Shown here piece by piece: positions 1 through 10,874 of a stretch of 64,000 nt of DNA; position 1 is the first letter of the stretch; each line of letters starts with the position of its first letter. Made by a program: the position numbers and the translations under genes. The DNA comes from Alcanivorax sediminis (GTDB taxonomy: Bacteria > Pseudomonadota > Gammaproteobacteria > Pseudomonadales > Alcanivoracaceae). The notes beneath the pieces are model-generated. The model had not been told where the DNA came from. It made no database searches and saw nothing but the letters and a program-made list of their open reading frames with translations. The DNA lies in assembly GCF_009601165.1 (NCBI RefSeq), contig NZ_WIRE01000001.1, positions 806,001-870,000 of the forward strand, in the 5' to 3' direction.

Positions 1-695
1 TAGGCCATGGACGCATCATGGGTGGAGAAGCCACCGGTGGCGACGGTGCTGAAGCTGTGACAGATCGCATCAAAGGCGCTCATGCCGGCGGCCCAGAACA
101 GGGCGGCACAGGCAATGGTGATAAACAGGTAGATGTACCAGAGCGCCTTGGCGGTTTCGGCAATTCGCGGGGTGAGTTTGGCGTCTTTCATGGGGCCGGG
201 AATTTCGGCCTTGTACAGCTGCATGCCCCCAATACCGAGCATGGGCAGAATGGCGACGGCCAGAACGACCACGCCCATGCCGCCGAGCCACTGTAGTTGC
301 TGTCGGTAATAGAGGATGGATTTCGGCATGAAATCCAGGCCGGACAGGACTGTGGCGCCGGTGGTGGTCAGCCCGGAAACGGATTCGAACACGGCATCGG
401 TGAATCCAACGGGCACATCATCACTGAGAATCAGCGGCAGGGCGCCGATCACTCCCAGAACCGACCAGAACAGGGTAACTACCAGGAAGCCATCGCGGGT
501 TTGCAGTTCAGCCTTGTTGCGAAAGAACGGCAGCCACAGGGCCAGGCCCAGAGTCAGAGACAACACAAAGGAAATCAGAAACGGAGCTTCCCCGCCTTCC
601 TGATACCAGTAGGACACGGCTACCGGCGGCATCATGGTGAAACTGAACACCACCAGCAGCAGGCCAAGAATTTTCGAGATCAGCGCAAAATGCAT
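1..695 (-). CDS. trkH: Trk potassium uptake channel subunit TrkH (partial, C-terminus outside window)
   Basis: This is the membrane channel subunit of the Trk potassium uptake system, which works with the TrkA regulator encoded just upstream. About 231 residues are visible and the frame runs off the left edge. The N-terminus reads MHFALISKILGLLLV, close to E. coli TrkH (MHFRAITRIVGLL). A pore-loop filter stretch SGLTTTGATVL follows near residue 105, and a second segment ends in STVATGGFSTHD near the window edge, so these are the first two of the family's four filters. The ATG at 695 was chosen by similarity. Two in-frame GTG codons lie about 30 nt upstream and no strong ribosome binding site is visible. 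The 97-base gap to trkA holds a 7-bp repeat element. Confidence 0.93.
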   Translation of the reverse strand, partial: MHFALISKILGLLLVVFSFTMMPPVAVSYWYQEGGEAPFLISFVLSLTLGLALWLPFFRNKAELQTRDGFLVVTLFWSVLGVIGALPLILSDDVPVGFTDAVFESVSGLTTTGATVLSGLDFMPKSILYYRQQLQWLGGMGVVVLAVAILPMLGIGGMQLYKAEIPGPMKDAKLTPRIAETAKALWYIYLFITIACAALFWAAGMSAFDAICHSFSTVATGGFSTHDASMA

Positions 696-717
696 GGCGA
701 TACCCGCTGGCAGGCTG

Positions 718-786
718 GCCCGCACCACGCATCACGCTGTAACCTCTGGGGCCAGCGTGTTGCGTGTTGCATGTTGCGTGTCAGCG
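718..786. repeat. Heptad inverted-repeat element (GCGTGTT class), trkA-trkH gap
   Basis: The right arm at 755-786 is four tandem 7-bp units (GCGTGTT, GCGTGTT, GCATGTT, GCGTGTC). The left arm at 718-742 carries imperfect reverse-complement units (CGCACCA, CGCATCA, CGCTGTA). The element occupies most of the gap between two genes that probably share a transcript. Confidence 0.7.
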
Positions 787-792
787 TTTTCA

Positions 793-2169
793 TCAGAAGA
801 AGGTAAAGCCGACCTGGAATAATTTTTCCACGTCCCGGGTGCGGCGTTTGTCGATCAGGAACAGGATGACATGGTCGTCTGGTTCGATGACCACATCGTC
901 GTGGGCAATCAGTACTTTCTCGCCGCGCACGATGGCGCCAATGGTGGTGCCTTCGGGCAGATCAATATCCTCGATGGCTCGTCCAACCACCTTGGATGAC
1001 CTGGCGTCGCCATGGGCAATCGCCTCGATGGCTTCCGCCGCACCACGGCGCAGGGAGTACACATTCACCACATCGCCGCGACGCACATGACTGAGCAGGC
1101 TACCGATGGTGGACTGCTGGGGCGAGATGGCGATGTCGATGTCGTGACCTTGTACCAGATCCACGTAGGCGGGATTGGAGATCAGGGTCATCACCTTACG
1201 CGCGCCAAGGCGCTTGGCCAGCAGTGAGGCCATGATGTTGGCTTCGTCATCGTTGGTCAGGGCGCAGAAGACATCGGTGTTTTCGATGTTGGACTTGAGC
1301 AGTTCATCGCGGTCGGTGGCGAGGCCTTGCAATACCACGGTCTGGGCCAGTTTTTCGCCCAGCCAGTCGGCCCGCTCCGGGTTACGCTCCAGCACCTTCA
1401 CGTTGTAGCGGTGCTGGATGGTCTTGGCCAGCCGGTAGCCGATGTTGCCGCCCCCGGCGATCAGAATGCGTTTGTAGTTGTGTTCCAGGCGGCGCAGTTC
1501 ACTCATCACCGCACGGATATCATTCTTGGCGGCAATGAAGAACACTTCATCGTCCGCTTCAATCACCGTGTTGCCTTCCGGAATGATCGGCCGGCCACGA
1601 CGGAAAATAGCCGCTACCCGGGTGTCCACATTGGGCATGTGCTTGCGCAGTTCTCGCAGCTCGTTGCCCACCAGGGGGCCGCCGTAGTAGGCGCGTACCG
1701 CCACCAGCTGCACCCGGCCACCGGCAAAGTTCACTACCTGCAGGGCGCCGGGGTGTTCGATCAGGCGACGGATGTAGTCGGTCACCACTTGCTCGGGACT
1801 GATGATCACATCAATCGGCAGGGCGCTTTCGTTGAACAGTTTGTCCGACCGGCTGGTGTAGTGCGCGGTCCTGATCCGGGCGATCTTGGAAGGGGTGCGG
1901 AACAGGGAGTAGGCCACCTGGCAGGCGACCATGTTCACCTCATCGGAGTTGGTCACCGCGATGAGCATGTCGGCGTCTTCGGCACCGGCTTCCTTGAGCA
2001 CATTGGGGTAGCAGCCCATGCCACGCACGGTGCCGATATCCAGCCGGTCGCCCAGCTCGCGTAAACGTTCCGCATCGGTATCGATGACGGTGATGTCGTT
2101 ACGCTCGTTGGCCAGGTTTTCTGCGAGGGTTCCCCCCACCTGACCGGCACCGAGAATAATGATCTTCAT
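793..2169 (-). CDS. trkA: Trk system potassium transporter regulatory subunit TrkA
   Basis: TrkA is a cytoplasmic NAD-binding regulator that gates the TrkH channel. The 458-residue length is standard. Two RCK repeats are visible: each begins with a Rossmann loop (ILGAGQVGG at residue 4, and [10 protein letters not shown] near residue 238) and is followed by a TrkA-C domain (around 140-225 and 370-455). The start ATG lies 8 nt after the rsmB stop, so rsmB and trkA are very likely co-transcribed and translationally linked. trkH follows on the same strand. Confidence 0.97.
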   Translation of the reverse strand: MKIIILGAGQVGGTLAENLANERNDITVIDTDAERLRELGDRLDIGTVRGMGCYPNVLKEAGAEDADMLIAVTNSDEVNMVACQVAYSLFRTPSKIARIRTAHYTSRSDKLFNESALPIDVIISPEQVVTDYIRRLIEHPGALQVVNFAGGRVQLVAVRAYYGGPLVGNELRELRKHMPNVDTRVAAIFRRGRPIIPEGNTVIEADDEVFFIAAKNDIRAVMSELRRLEHNYKRILIAGGGNIGYRLAKTIQHRYNVKVLERNPERADWLGEKLAQTVVLQGLATDRDELLKSNIENTDVFCALTNDDEANIMASLLAKRLGARKVMTLISNPAYVDLVQGHDIDIAISPQQSTIGSLLSHVRRGDVVNVYSLRRGAAEAIEAIAHGDARSSKVVGRAIEDIDLPEGTTIGAIVRGEKVLIAHDDVVIEPDDHVILFLIDKRRTRDVEKLFQVGFTFF

Positions 2170-2177
2170 GGGTTACG

Positions 2178-3473
2178 CTAAGCCCCCTTGCGCAGGCAAG
2201 CCAGATAGAAACCATCCGGTCCGTCTTGCTGCGGAAACAACTGCCATCCCGCATCGACCATTGTGGCCTCATTCGGACGTGGCGTCACATCCCGTGCCTG
2301 TGGCTGACGCTGCAAAAACGCACTGATCTGGTGATCATTTTCGTCGCGCAGTACCGAGCAGGTGGCATACACCAGCATGCCGCCGGGTTTGAGCAGCGGC
2401 CATAGTGCATCCAGCATGCGCGCTTGTAAATCAACCAGTGCAGGAATGTCCGACGCCTTGCGATGCCATTTCACGTCCGGCTGACGGCGCAGGATGCCGG
2501 TGGCGGAGCAGGGAGCATCCAGCAGGATGGCGTCAAAGGGGGTTCCATTCCACCAGCTGTCGGGCTGGCTGGCGTCCCCTTGCAGCAGGGTGGCGGTAGC
2601 CCCCAGGCGTGCGAGATTTTCTTCAATGCGAGTGAGACGGCGAGGTTCCAGCTCCAGCGCGACCAGGTCCGCATCGGGAAATTTTTCGCGCAGCTGGCCG
2701 GTCTTGCCGCCGGGGGCGGCGCAGGCATCCAGAATGCGTCCCTGAGACGGCGCCTGCAGCAGCTCGCCGGGCAGCTGGGCGGCTTCATCCTGCACCGAGA
2801 GCGCGCCTTGCTCGAAACCGGGTAACTGGAATACGGGGCGCGCCGGTGAAACATAAATGCTCCACGGCGACAGCGCGCCGGGGCGGGCACCGTCGCCGAG
2901 GGCGGCGATGGCGCCGGCGCGTTGTTGTTGCTGGCGGTTTACCCGCAGGGTAAAGGGCGGGGTATGCAGATTGGCGCGGGCCATGGCGTCGGCTTGTTCC
3001 GGCCAGTCTTCGCGCCAACGCTTGTACAGCCAGTCGGGCAGGCTCAGCTGAATATTGGGGGTAGCGTCCTGTAGCGCGTCTTGCACGCTTAGCTGGCTGG
3101 CCTTGCGCAACACCGCATTGCTCAGGCCGGCAGCCCAGGGGGCTTTCAGTTTGCGGCACAGTTGCGGGTAAGCGTTGACGATGGCATGGGCCGGGCGATC
3201 GCTGAACCACAATTCATAGAGACCAGCGAGCAGCGCCAGTCGCACTGGCTGGGCACTGGCCTTGAGCGGTTTGGACAGCTGCTGGTTCAGCCAGTGGTTG
3301 AGGGGGCGCAGGTGGCGGCAGACGCCAAAGCTGATGTCGCGCATCAGGCCACCGTCGCTGCCCTGCAAGGGAAAGTCGCGCAACACTTCGCGCAGGCTTT
3401 CCCCGTCACCCTTCCCGGGAAGGACACGGTCCAGGACGCGCACCGCGCTCAGGCGCGGATCAGGCGTCGCCAC
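2178..3473 (-). CDS. rsmB: 16S rRNA (cytosine-967-C5)-methyltransferase RsmB
   Basis: RsmB methylates C967 of 16S rRNA using S-adenosylmethionine. An N-terminal NusB-like RNA-binding domain (about residues 1-130) precedes the methyltransferase domain. SAM motif I reads DACAAPGGKTGQL, and the two cysteine motifs of the family are present (LLDAPCSATG and YATCSVL). The frame is open from a GTG at 3494, but a second GTG at 3473 gives MATPDPRLSAVRVL, which matches the usual family N-terminus (PRLAAARAL) better, so that start is used. Either start overlaps the 3' end of fmt, which implies translational coupling. Confidence 0.94.
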   Translation of the reverse strand: MATPDPRLSAVRVLDRVLPGKGDGESLREVLRDFPLQGSDGGLMRDISFGVCRHLRPLNHWLNQQLSKPLKASAQPVRLALLAGLYELWFSDRPAHAIVNAYPQLCRKLKAPWAAGLSNAVLRKASQLSVQDALQDATPNIQLSLPDWLYKRWREDWPEQADAMARANLHTPPFTLRVNRQQQQRAGAIAALGDGARPGALSPWSIYVSPARPVFQLPGFEQGALSVQDEAAQLPGELLQAPSQGRILDACAAPGGKTGQLREKFPDADLVALELEPRRLTRIEENLARLGATATLLQGDASQPDSWWNGTPFDAILLDAPCSATGILRRQPDVKWHRKASDIPALVDLQARMLDALWPLLKPGGMLVYATCSVLRDENDHQISAFLQRQPQARDVTPRPNEATMVDAGWQLFPQQDGPDGFYLACLRKGA

Positions 3474-4440
3474 TATGCATATCCAGTGCGTCACCCAGGG
3501 GCTCGCCCACCTTGAACAGGTCAGGGTTGCCGCGCAGCAGATCGGCCACGGCCATGCGCCGCTTGCCGGGCAGCTGCAGTTCCTTCAGAACCAGAATGCC
3601 GTCGCCGGTGGCAACCTGAATGCCACTGTCATCCACCTTGAGGATCTGTCCGGGTTCGTCATCATCCTTGCCGGGCAGTGGGCTTTCGCTGGCCTGCCAG
3701 ATGCGCATGGGCTGGCCGTTGAGTGGCACCCAGGTCACCGGGAATGGATTGAAGGCCCGGATACGGTTGTAGAGGGCGCGGGTGGGCAGACGGAAGTCCA
3801 GTCTCGCCTCGGCCTTACTCAGCTTGTGGGCATAGGTGACGCCGTCTTCCGGCTGCACTGTGGCATTGGCCAGATAGGTTTCAAGGTCGTTCAGTACCGT
3901 CACCAGCAGGCGCGCTCCCTGGGCGGCCAGACGGTCGTGCAGCTCGCCGCCGGTCTCTGCGTCGCCGATGGGCAGGGCTTCACTGAGCAGCATGGGGCCG
4001 GTGTCCAGCCCGGCTTCCATCTGCATGATGGTGTTGCCGGTTTCGGTGTCGCCCATGGTAATGGCACGCTGAATCGGGGCGGCACCCCGCCAGCGGGGCA
4101 GCAGGGAGCCATGCACGTTAAGGCAGCCCAGACGCGGAATATCGAGCACAGCCTGGGGAATGATCAACCCGTAGGCTACGACCACCAGCACATCCAGATT
4201 GAGGTCACGCAGTTGCTGGCGGATCTCCTCGCCCTTCAGGTTTTCCGGCTGGAGCACCGGAATCGCGTGGCTTTCGGCCAGTAGCTTGACCGGGCTCTTC
4301 TGCACTTTCTTGCCACGACCGGCCGCGCGGTCGGGCTGAGTCAGCACCGTAACCACCTCGTGGTCACTGTCGAGCACGGCCTGCAGGCTGGCTGCAGCAA
4401 AATCCGGGGTGCCGGCGAAGGCGAGACGTAAGGGTTTCAA
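3460..4440 (-). CDS. fmt: Methionyl-tRNA formyltransferase
   Basis: Fmt transfers a formyl group from 10-formyl-tetrahydrofolate to initiator Met-tRNA in the cytosol. The 326-residue protein begins MKPLRLAFAGTPDFA. It carries the formyltransferase signature NVHGSLLPRWRGAAPIQ near residue 106 and the downstream Asp in MEAGLDTGPML. A C-terminal OB-like tRNA-binding domain follows residue 210. The start codon is TTG, preceded by AGAGG about 8 nt upstream; the protein aligns at its very N-terminus, so a later start is unlikely. Order def-fmt-rsmB-trkA is conserved in related bacteria. Confidence 0.96.
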   Translation of the reverse strand: MKPLRLAFAGTPDFAAASLQAVLDSDHEVVTVLTQPDRAAGRGKKVQKSPVKLLAESHAIPVLQPENLKGEEIRQQLRDLNLDVLVVVAYGLIIPQAVLDIPRLGCLNVHGSLLPRWRGAAPIQRAITMGDTETGNTIMQMEAGLDTGPMLLSEALPIGDAETGGELHDRLAAQGARLLVTVLNDLETYLANATVQPEDGVTYAHKLSKAEARLDFRLPTRALYNRIRAFNPFPVTWVPLNGQPMRIWQASESPLPGKDDDEPGQILKVDDSGIQVATGDGILVLKELQLPGKRRMAVADLLRGNPDLFKVGEPLGDALDMHSGDA

Positions 4441-4473
4441 TGAACAGCCTCTGGGTAATTTCAGTAGGTGGGG

Positions 4474-4563
4474 CGAAGCGAGTGACGAGTTGCGATAAGC
4501 GAAAACCTTGTTCGGAGTGTGTTTCCGGGGCTTGCTCTTCGAAACTCGAAACTCGAAACTCGA
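4474..4563. repeat. Heptad inverted-repeat element (GAGTNNC class), fmt-def gap
   Basis: Left arm 4474-4495 reads as GAGTGAC, GAGTTGC units followed by GA. Right arm 4539-4563 is three perfect tandem copies of the reverse unit (GAAACTC). The arms are separated by about 43 bases ending in GGCTTGCTCTTC. The element separates def from fmt. Confidence 0.8.
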
Positions 4564-4572
4564 CAGGTGCTG

Positions 4573-5079
4573 TCAGCCCTGCAGCCGGTGCACCTTCTCC
4601 AGCTTCTTCTTGATCCGGTCGCGTTTGAGGCGGGAGACGTAGTCCACGAACAGCTTGCCTTCGAGATGATCGATCTCGTGCTGGATACAGGTGGCGAGGA
4701 GCTCGTCAGCCTCTTCCTCGAACTCATTGCCGTCCCGGTCGAGCGCCTTGATCTTCACCCGTGCCGGACGCTTCACTTTCTCATAGAAGCCGGGCACCGA
4801 CAGGCAGCCCTCTTCATAGGGGGCCAGTTCCTGGGTGAGGGGGGTGATCTCCGGGTTGATGAATACCCGGGGCTCGTTCTTTTCCTCGGACAGGTCCATG
4901 ACGATCAGCCGAAGATGAACGTTTACCTGGGTGGCAGCCAGGCCGATGCCGGGGGCGTCGTACATAGTTTCGAACATGTCATCGATGAGTTTGCGAAGCT
5001 CGTCATCCACCTTTTCCACCGGCTTTGCTACGGTTCGCAGTCGGGGGTCAGGGAATTCCAGTATTTCCAGTTTGGCCAT
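4573..5079 (-). CDS. def: Peptide deformylase
   Basis: Def removes the N-formyl group from nascent proteins and is metal dependent. All three family motifs are present: GIGLAATQ (about residue 45), EGCLSVP (about 90) and the metal-binding HEIDHLEG (about 134). The open frame extends upstream to 5151, but the 168-residue product starting [16 protein letters not shown] at 5079 matches the family, and AGAAGG sits a few bases upstream of this ATG. It pairs functionally with fmt downstream and faces the LysM gene across a divergent promoter region. Confidence 0.97.
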   Translation of the reverse strand: MAKLEILEFPDPRLRTVAKPVEKVDDELRKLIDDMFETMYDAPGIGLAATQVNVHLRLIVMDLSEEKNEPRVFINPEITPLTQELAPYEEGCLSVPGFYEKVKRPARVKIKALDRDGNEFEEEADELLATCIQHEIDHLEGKLFVDYVSRLKRDRIKKKLEKVHRLQG

Positions 5080-5117
5080 GTACCTTCTCAGAAGTTGCAG
5101 TAGAACTCGAAATTCGG

Positions 5118-5151
5118 TTGCTAAATATATGATCGCATTGCTAATATCCAA
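5118..5151. promoter_or_regulatory. Divergent promoter region between def and the LysM gene
   Basis: On the plus strand TTGCTA (5118-5123) and TAATAT (5142-5147) are separated by 18 bases and would serve the lysM-dprA side. On the minus strand TTGGAT (5151-5146) and TATATT (5129-5124), with a 16-base spacer, would serve def. The two candidates overlap almost completely. Assignment is by consensus inspection only. Confidence 0.45.
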
Positions 5152-5223
5152 AAGAAACCGTGTCTGCCTCGGCGTCGCACGGCCTCTTTAGGGGATGAGA
5201 CCAATAATGATAAAAGGAATCCG

Positions 5224-6297
5224 ATGATGATGAAATCGGTCCAGCGCGCCTTTACCGTCGGGCTGCTGCTGTCAGTGACAGGCTTGGCCTCCGCTGCAGT
5301 GATGCTCAAAGATGGGCATCCCGGCAAGTATTATGTCAAGAATGGCGACACCCTGTGGGATATCAGTTCCCGTTTTCTGGAAGAGCCGTGGCAATGGCCA
5401 GAAATCTGGCAGATCAATGAAGAAATTGGTAATCCGCACCTGATCTATCCGGGGGACGAGATTCGTCTTTCCTATGTGGGTGGGGAGCCACGCCTGACCG
5501 TTAAACGGGGCGTGCAGGAAACCGTCATGTCCAATGGCGTGGTGAAGCTGACCCCGCGGGTCCGTGAAATCGCCAACGACGAAGCCATCCCCATGATTCC
5601 CGCCAGTGCCATTGCGGCCTACCTGAAGGAAGGTCTGGTAGTCACTCGTCAGGAAATCAAGGAAGCGCCCTATGTGGTCGGTGGCCGTGACCGCCGTGTG
5701 GTCTTTGGCGAAGGCGACACCATCTATGCCCGCGATAACCGTACCCAGTGGGAAGAGCTGGAGCAGGGCTACGGCGTTTACCGTACTGGCGAACAGTATG
5801 TAGATCCGGAAACCAACGAAGTGCTGGGCTATGAAGCTCGTCAGGTGGGTCTGGCTCGGGTATCCAACCACGAAGGCGAGATCGTCAGCATGCGTCTCAC
5901 CGATTCCACCGAAGACATCCGTATCGATGACCGCATCTTCTCCACCGAAGATCGTCGTGTCCGCGCGGTGTTGTACCCCAGTGCGCCGGAAACCAAGATC
6001 GAAGCCCAGGTGATTCGTTTCTTCGACCGCCTCAACAGCGTGGCCCGCAATGATGTGGTGGTGTTGAACAAGGGTATTCGCGACGGCCTGAAAGAAGGCA
6101 ACGTGCTGGATATCTTCGGCAAGGGGGAAGTGGTCCGTGACCGTCAGCTGGGTGACAATGTGGCCCTGCCAGCGGAAAAAACGGGTTCCCTGGTTGTGTT
6201 CCGGGTCTTCGACAAGGTCAGTTATGGCTTGATTATGGAGTCCACCCGGCCTATTTATATGAATGACATCGCCAAGAGTCCGGCGGGCAGCTACTGA
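5224..6297 (+). CDS. LysM peptidoglycan-binding domain protein
   Basis: This is a secreted or envelope protein of 357 residues. A signal peptide (about residues 1-24, ending SAA) is followed by a LysM domain (about 35-85) with the YYVKNGDTLWDIS core and a PGDEIRL end. The remaining 270 residues have no motif I recognise, but this family of large LysM proteins is regularly found between def and dprA in gammaproteobacteria. AAAAGGA lies 6 nt before a run of three ATG codons (5224, 5227, 5230), so the exact start is ambiguous by two residues. A role in cell-wall association is inferred from LysM. Confidence 0.88.
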   Translation: MMMKSVQRAFTVGLLLSVTGLASAAVMLKDGHPGKYYVKNGDTLWDISSRFLEEPWQWPEIWQINEEIGNPHLIYPGDEIRLSYVGGEPRLTVKRGVQETVMSNGVVKLTPRVREIANDEAIPMIPASAIAAYLKEGLVVTRQEIKEAPYVVGGRDRRVVFGEGDTIYARDNRTQWEELEQGYGVYRTGEQYVDPETNEVLGYEARQVGLARVSNHEGEIVSMRLTDSTEDIRIDDRIFSTEDRRVRAVLYPSAPETKIEAQVIRFFDRLNSVARNDVVVLNKGIRDGLKEGNVLDIFGKGEVVRDRQLGDNVALPAEKTGSLVVFRVFDKVSYGLIMESTRPIYMNDIAKSPAGSY

Positions 6298-6380
6298 TTT
6301 CTCGACAGGAATTTGCGGTAGCGCTCACCGCCGGTGCTTCGGCGCCCCATTAACCGTCAACGCACACAAGGAGGTGGGCG

Positions 6381-7454
6381 ATGGACGGACAATTCAAACG
6401 CCTGCTGTTGCAGGCGTTGTTTTCTCCTTCGTCAGCGGCCCTGGGCCGCGCCCTGCAACAGCTCCGGATCAACACGGCCCCGGTCTCGCATTTTCTGCCC
6501 CTGCTACCGCCGGGCCTGAAAGACCGTGCCCGGTTGCTGGACAATACCGGTAATCTCACTGCCCACTATGAACAGTTGCGCGAGCAGGGCTGGCGCTGGA
6601 TCGCACTGGGCGACAAGGATTACCCGGAATTGCTCTCGAAAATCGCTGACCCGCCTGGTGTCCTGGCGGTGCGCGGTGATGTTCGGGTGCTCAGCGAACC
6701 CTCCCTGGCCATTGTCGGCGCCCGCAATGCCTCCGCCGACGGACTGGATAACAGTCGCCGTTTTGCACGCCAGCTGGCGGCGGCGGGATTTGTGGTGACC
6801 AGTGGACTGGCATTGGGGGTGGATGCGGCGGCTCATCGTGGCGCGCTGGCCACCGGCCGTACCGTGGCCGTGCTCGGCAGCGGCCCGGACCGACTCTACC
6901 CGCCACGCAATGCGTCTTTGGCGAACCAGATTGCGGATGAAGGTGGGGCGGTGGTGTCCGAGTTCGCCCCCGGCTCGCCGCCGTTACCGTCCCAGTTTCC
7001 CCAACGCAATCGCATTATCAGTGGCTTGAGCCTCGGCACCATTGTGGTGGAGGCGGCGATTCGCAGCGGCTCGCTGATCACTGCACGCACGGCGCTGTCG
7101 CAGGGGCGCGAAGTGTTTGCCATCCCGGGCAGCATTCACAATCCGCTCAGCAAGGGCTGCCATCATTTGTTGCGCGATGGCGCTACCTGGCTGGAGTCCA
7201 TGGAGGATATCTTTGATGCCTTTGGCGACTTCCGCCGGGCGGTAGAAGGCTATGATCTGGCCAGCGATGGCGGGCGACCCGCGCTCCTACAGCACCTCAC
7301 CAGTGGTATCAATTCCCTCGATATGCTGCAGACCCGCACTGGCCTGCCCATGAATGAGCTGGCTGGCCAGTTGGCTGACCTGGAAATGGAAGGCTGGGTA
7401 GAGCGGGTGGCCGGTGGCTATCTGAAGCGCAGCCATACCTCAAGGGCGTCGTGA
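6381..7454 (+). CDS. dprA: DNA-processing protein DprA (Smf)
   Basis: DprA loads RecA onto incoming single-stranded DNA during natural transformation and is cytoplasmic. The protein has 357 residues with an N-terminal SAM-like region, a Rossmann-fold DprA domain (about residues 85-290; SLAIVGARNASADGL, SGLALGVDAAAHRGAL, NRIISGLS) and a C-terminal winged-helix segment (about 300-355). AAGGAGGTG precedes the ATG at good spacing. It follows the LysM gene by 83 bases, probably in one operon. Confidence 0.95.
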   Translation: MDGQFKRLLLQALFSPSSAALGRALQQLRINTAPVSHFLPLLPPGLKDRARLLDNTGNLTAHYEQLREQGWRWIALGDKDYPELLSKIADPPGVLAVRGDVRVLSEPSLAIVGARNASADGLDNSRRFARQLAAAGFVVTSGLALGVDAAAHRGALATGRTVAVLGSGPDRLYPPRNASLANQIADEGGAVVSEFAPGSPPLPSQFPQRNRIISGLSLGTIVVEAAIRSGSLITARTALSQGREVFAIPGSIHNPLSKGCHHLLRDGATWLESMEDIFDAFGDFRRAVEGYDLASDGGRPALLQHLTSGINSLDMLQTRTGLPMNELAGQLADLEMEGWVERVAGGYLKRSHTSRAS

Positions 7455-7616
7455 ACGGGCGCCCGAAACCTGAAGCTGGTGGCTGAAAGCAAAAGTGCAG
7501 TGTGCGCGAAGGTGGCCAATAAGGTAACAGGCAAGGTGCTGTTTCACTCTGACTAACCAAGCGCCTACCATGGAAGTATGACTTGCCAACCGGCCATGCC
7601 GGGGAGGGCTGTCAGC

Positions 7617-7841
7617 ATGTTTGAGATCCTGATTCCGTACCGGGATGACCCCGCCCGCTGGTATCCAGTGGATGCGGTCTCACTGCGGGGCAATGTGTAT
7701 CGCATCACCTCTGTGCCTGAAAACGCGCCGGCGTTGCGTTTTGGTCCGGGAGACCGGGTGGAATGTGAGCAGCAGACCGATGATCAGGGCCATATCCGGC
7801 TACTGGCCAGGCGCGTGGCGCCGCCCGCCCAGCCTTGGTAG
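7617..7841 (+). CDS. Small hypothetical protein (74 aa)
   Basis: The product begins [18 protein letters not shown] and has no family I recognise. The frame is open from 7578, but GGGGAGGG lies just upstream of the ATG at 7617, which is therefore preferred. No signal peptide or membrane segment is visible, and the sequence is mixed and globular-looking. It sits between dprA and tsaC in the same direction. The 162 bases before it hold no other gene. Confidence 0.6.
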   Translation: MFEILIPYRDDPARWYPVDAVSLRGNVYRITSVPENAPALRFGPGDRVECEQQTDDQGHIRLLARRVAPPAQPW

Positions 7842-7903
7842 GAGGCTCTTGTGGGCCGCTGAAAGGCAGGGTATGTTGCGCGTTTTGGTGCCGGGCAGCC
7901 TTC

Positions 7904-8452
7904 ATGAAACAGCATCTTCAATCCGCAGCAGAAATCATCCAGGCCGGTGGTGTGGTGGCCTATCCTACCGAGTCCGTTTATGGGTTGGGTTGCGATCCGT
8001 TTAATAAAGAGGCGGTGCTGCGGTTGCTGGCGATCAAGCAGCGCCCAGTGGAAAAAGGCCTGATCCTGATCGGTGCTGATCTGGAGCAACTGCTGCCCTA
8101 TGTGCAGCTGACTGATGCGCAGCAGCAACAGCTTGCGGCCGGTTGGCCGGCTCCGCTCACGTATCTGGTGCCCATCACCGAGGCAGTGCCTTCCTGGGTG
8201 CGGGGCAGTCATCCCAAGGTGGCGATCCGGGTGCCGGATCACCCGCTGGCCAGGGAGCTGTGCCGGTTGGTCGGCCACCCGATCATTTCCACCAGCGCCA
8301 ACCTTTCTGGTCGGCCTTCTGCCCGCAACTGCTATCAGGTAGCTCGCCAGCTGGGAGATCGGCTGGACTTTATCGTGACGGGAGCCTGTGACCGCGCCAG
8401 CAAACCCTCTACCATTATTGATCTTGAAAGCGGGCGCACCTTGCGCGCCTGA
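7904..8452 (+). CDS. tsaC: Threonylcarbamoyl-AMP synthase TsaC (YrdC/RimN)
   Basis: TsaC makes threonylcarbamoyl-AMP from threonine, bicarbonate and ATP, the first step of the t6A37 tRNA modification. The 182-residue product starts [20 protein letters not shown] and has the YrdC core: [25 protein letters not shown], PGxA-like region and [13 protein letters not shown]. The frame is open from 7835 but the upstream residues do not belong to the family, so ATG 7904 is used. The gene lies between dprA and hemF, its usual place in pseudomonads. Confidence 0.95.
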   Translation: MKQHLQSAAEIIQAGGVVAYPTESVYGLGCDPFNKEAVLRLLAIKQRPVEKGLILIGADLEQLLPYVQLTDAQQQQLAAGWPAPLTYLVPITEAVPSWVRGSHPKVAIRVPDHPLARELCRLVGHPIISTSANLSGRPSARNCYQVARQLGDRLDFIVTGACDRASKPSTIIDLESGRTLRA

Positions 8453-8481
8453 TGACAGGCTTCCCTTCGCACGGAGGGTAA

Positions 8482-10250
<1,769 letters not shown>

Positions 10251-10253
10251 TCC

Positions 10254-10703
10254 ATGGAAAACGACACGGTCTTGTATGAGGTCATCTATGCCTCGTTGGT
10301 GAGCCTGGGCATGGTGCTGGTCACTGTGACGCTTCACTACTGGACCCTGTTCGGCCTGTCAGAATTGCTCAAGCGCTGGAAGCAACGTTTTCGTGGCGAG
10401 ATCCTGATTGTGGTGATCGCCATGTTTGCTGCCCATATGGTCGAAATTACCCTGTATGGCTGGGTGTACCTGATGCTCGACAATAGCGATACCGCCATGA
10501 ATATCGGCGGCGCTGTCGATGGCAGCTTCCTGGACCACCTTTACTTTTCTGCGGCCTGTTATACCTCATTGGGGCTGGGCGACCTGTTTCCCATGGGCAC
10601 CCTGCGATTGATTGCCGGGGTAGAAGCACTCAACGGATTGATTTTGATTACCTGGTCCGCGTCGTTTGCATTTCTGGTGATGCAGCGACGCTGGCGGTTT
10701 TAG
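10254..10703 (+). CDS. Small ion-channel-like membrane protein (Ion_trans_2 type)
   Basis: The product has 149 residues and three hydrophobic stretches (about 12-36, 50-74 and 118-143). Between the last two is a re-entrant pore-like segment containing TSLGLGD at residues 104-110, reminiscent of potassium-channel filters (TVGYGD) but with Leu replacing the usual aromatic residue. Two-transmembrane-plus-pore proteins of this kind are common and largely uncharacterised. The start lies 3 nt after the aroE stop, so co-expression is likely. Ion selectivity cannot be deduced. Confidence 0.75.
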   Translation: MENDTVLYEVIYASLVSLGMVLVTVTLHYWTLFGLSELLKRWKQRFRGEILIVVIAMFAAHMVEITLYGWVYLMLDNSDTAMNIGGAVDGSFLDHLYFSAACYTSLGLGDLFPMGTLRLIAGVEALNGLILITWSASFAFLVMQRRWRF

Positions 10704-10833
10704 CTGCAAGCTTCAACACGGGCGAAGTGTTTGTGTTCTTCAACTTTTCAGCCCGCGCTTATGGTGTTGTGCGCGGGGATAACGTTGCAGGTACAGAGGC
10801 ATCATTTCGCGTTGCGGCTTGTAGCTTGTAGCC
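10701..10833. repeat. Heptad inverted-repeat element (AGCTNCA class)
   Basis: Left arm 10701-10717 (AGCTGCA, AGCTTCA) and right arm 10811-10833 (two GCTTGTA units plus GCC) are imperfect reverse complements around a 93-base centre. It fills the gap between the channel-like gene and the LpxR-like gene. Confidence 0.55.
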
Positions 10834-10874
10834 GGTTTTCGGGGGACAACCGCTGTTTGCTAAAGGATTGTCCA

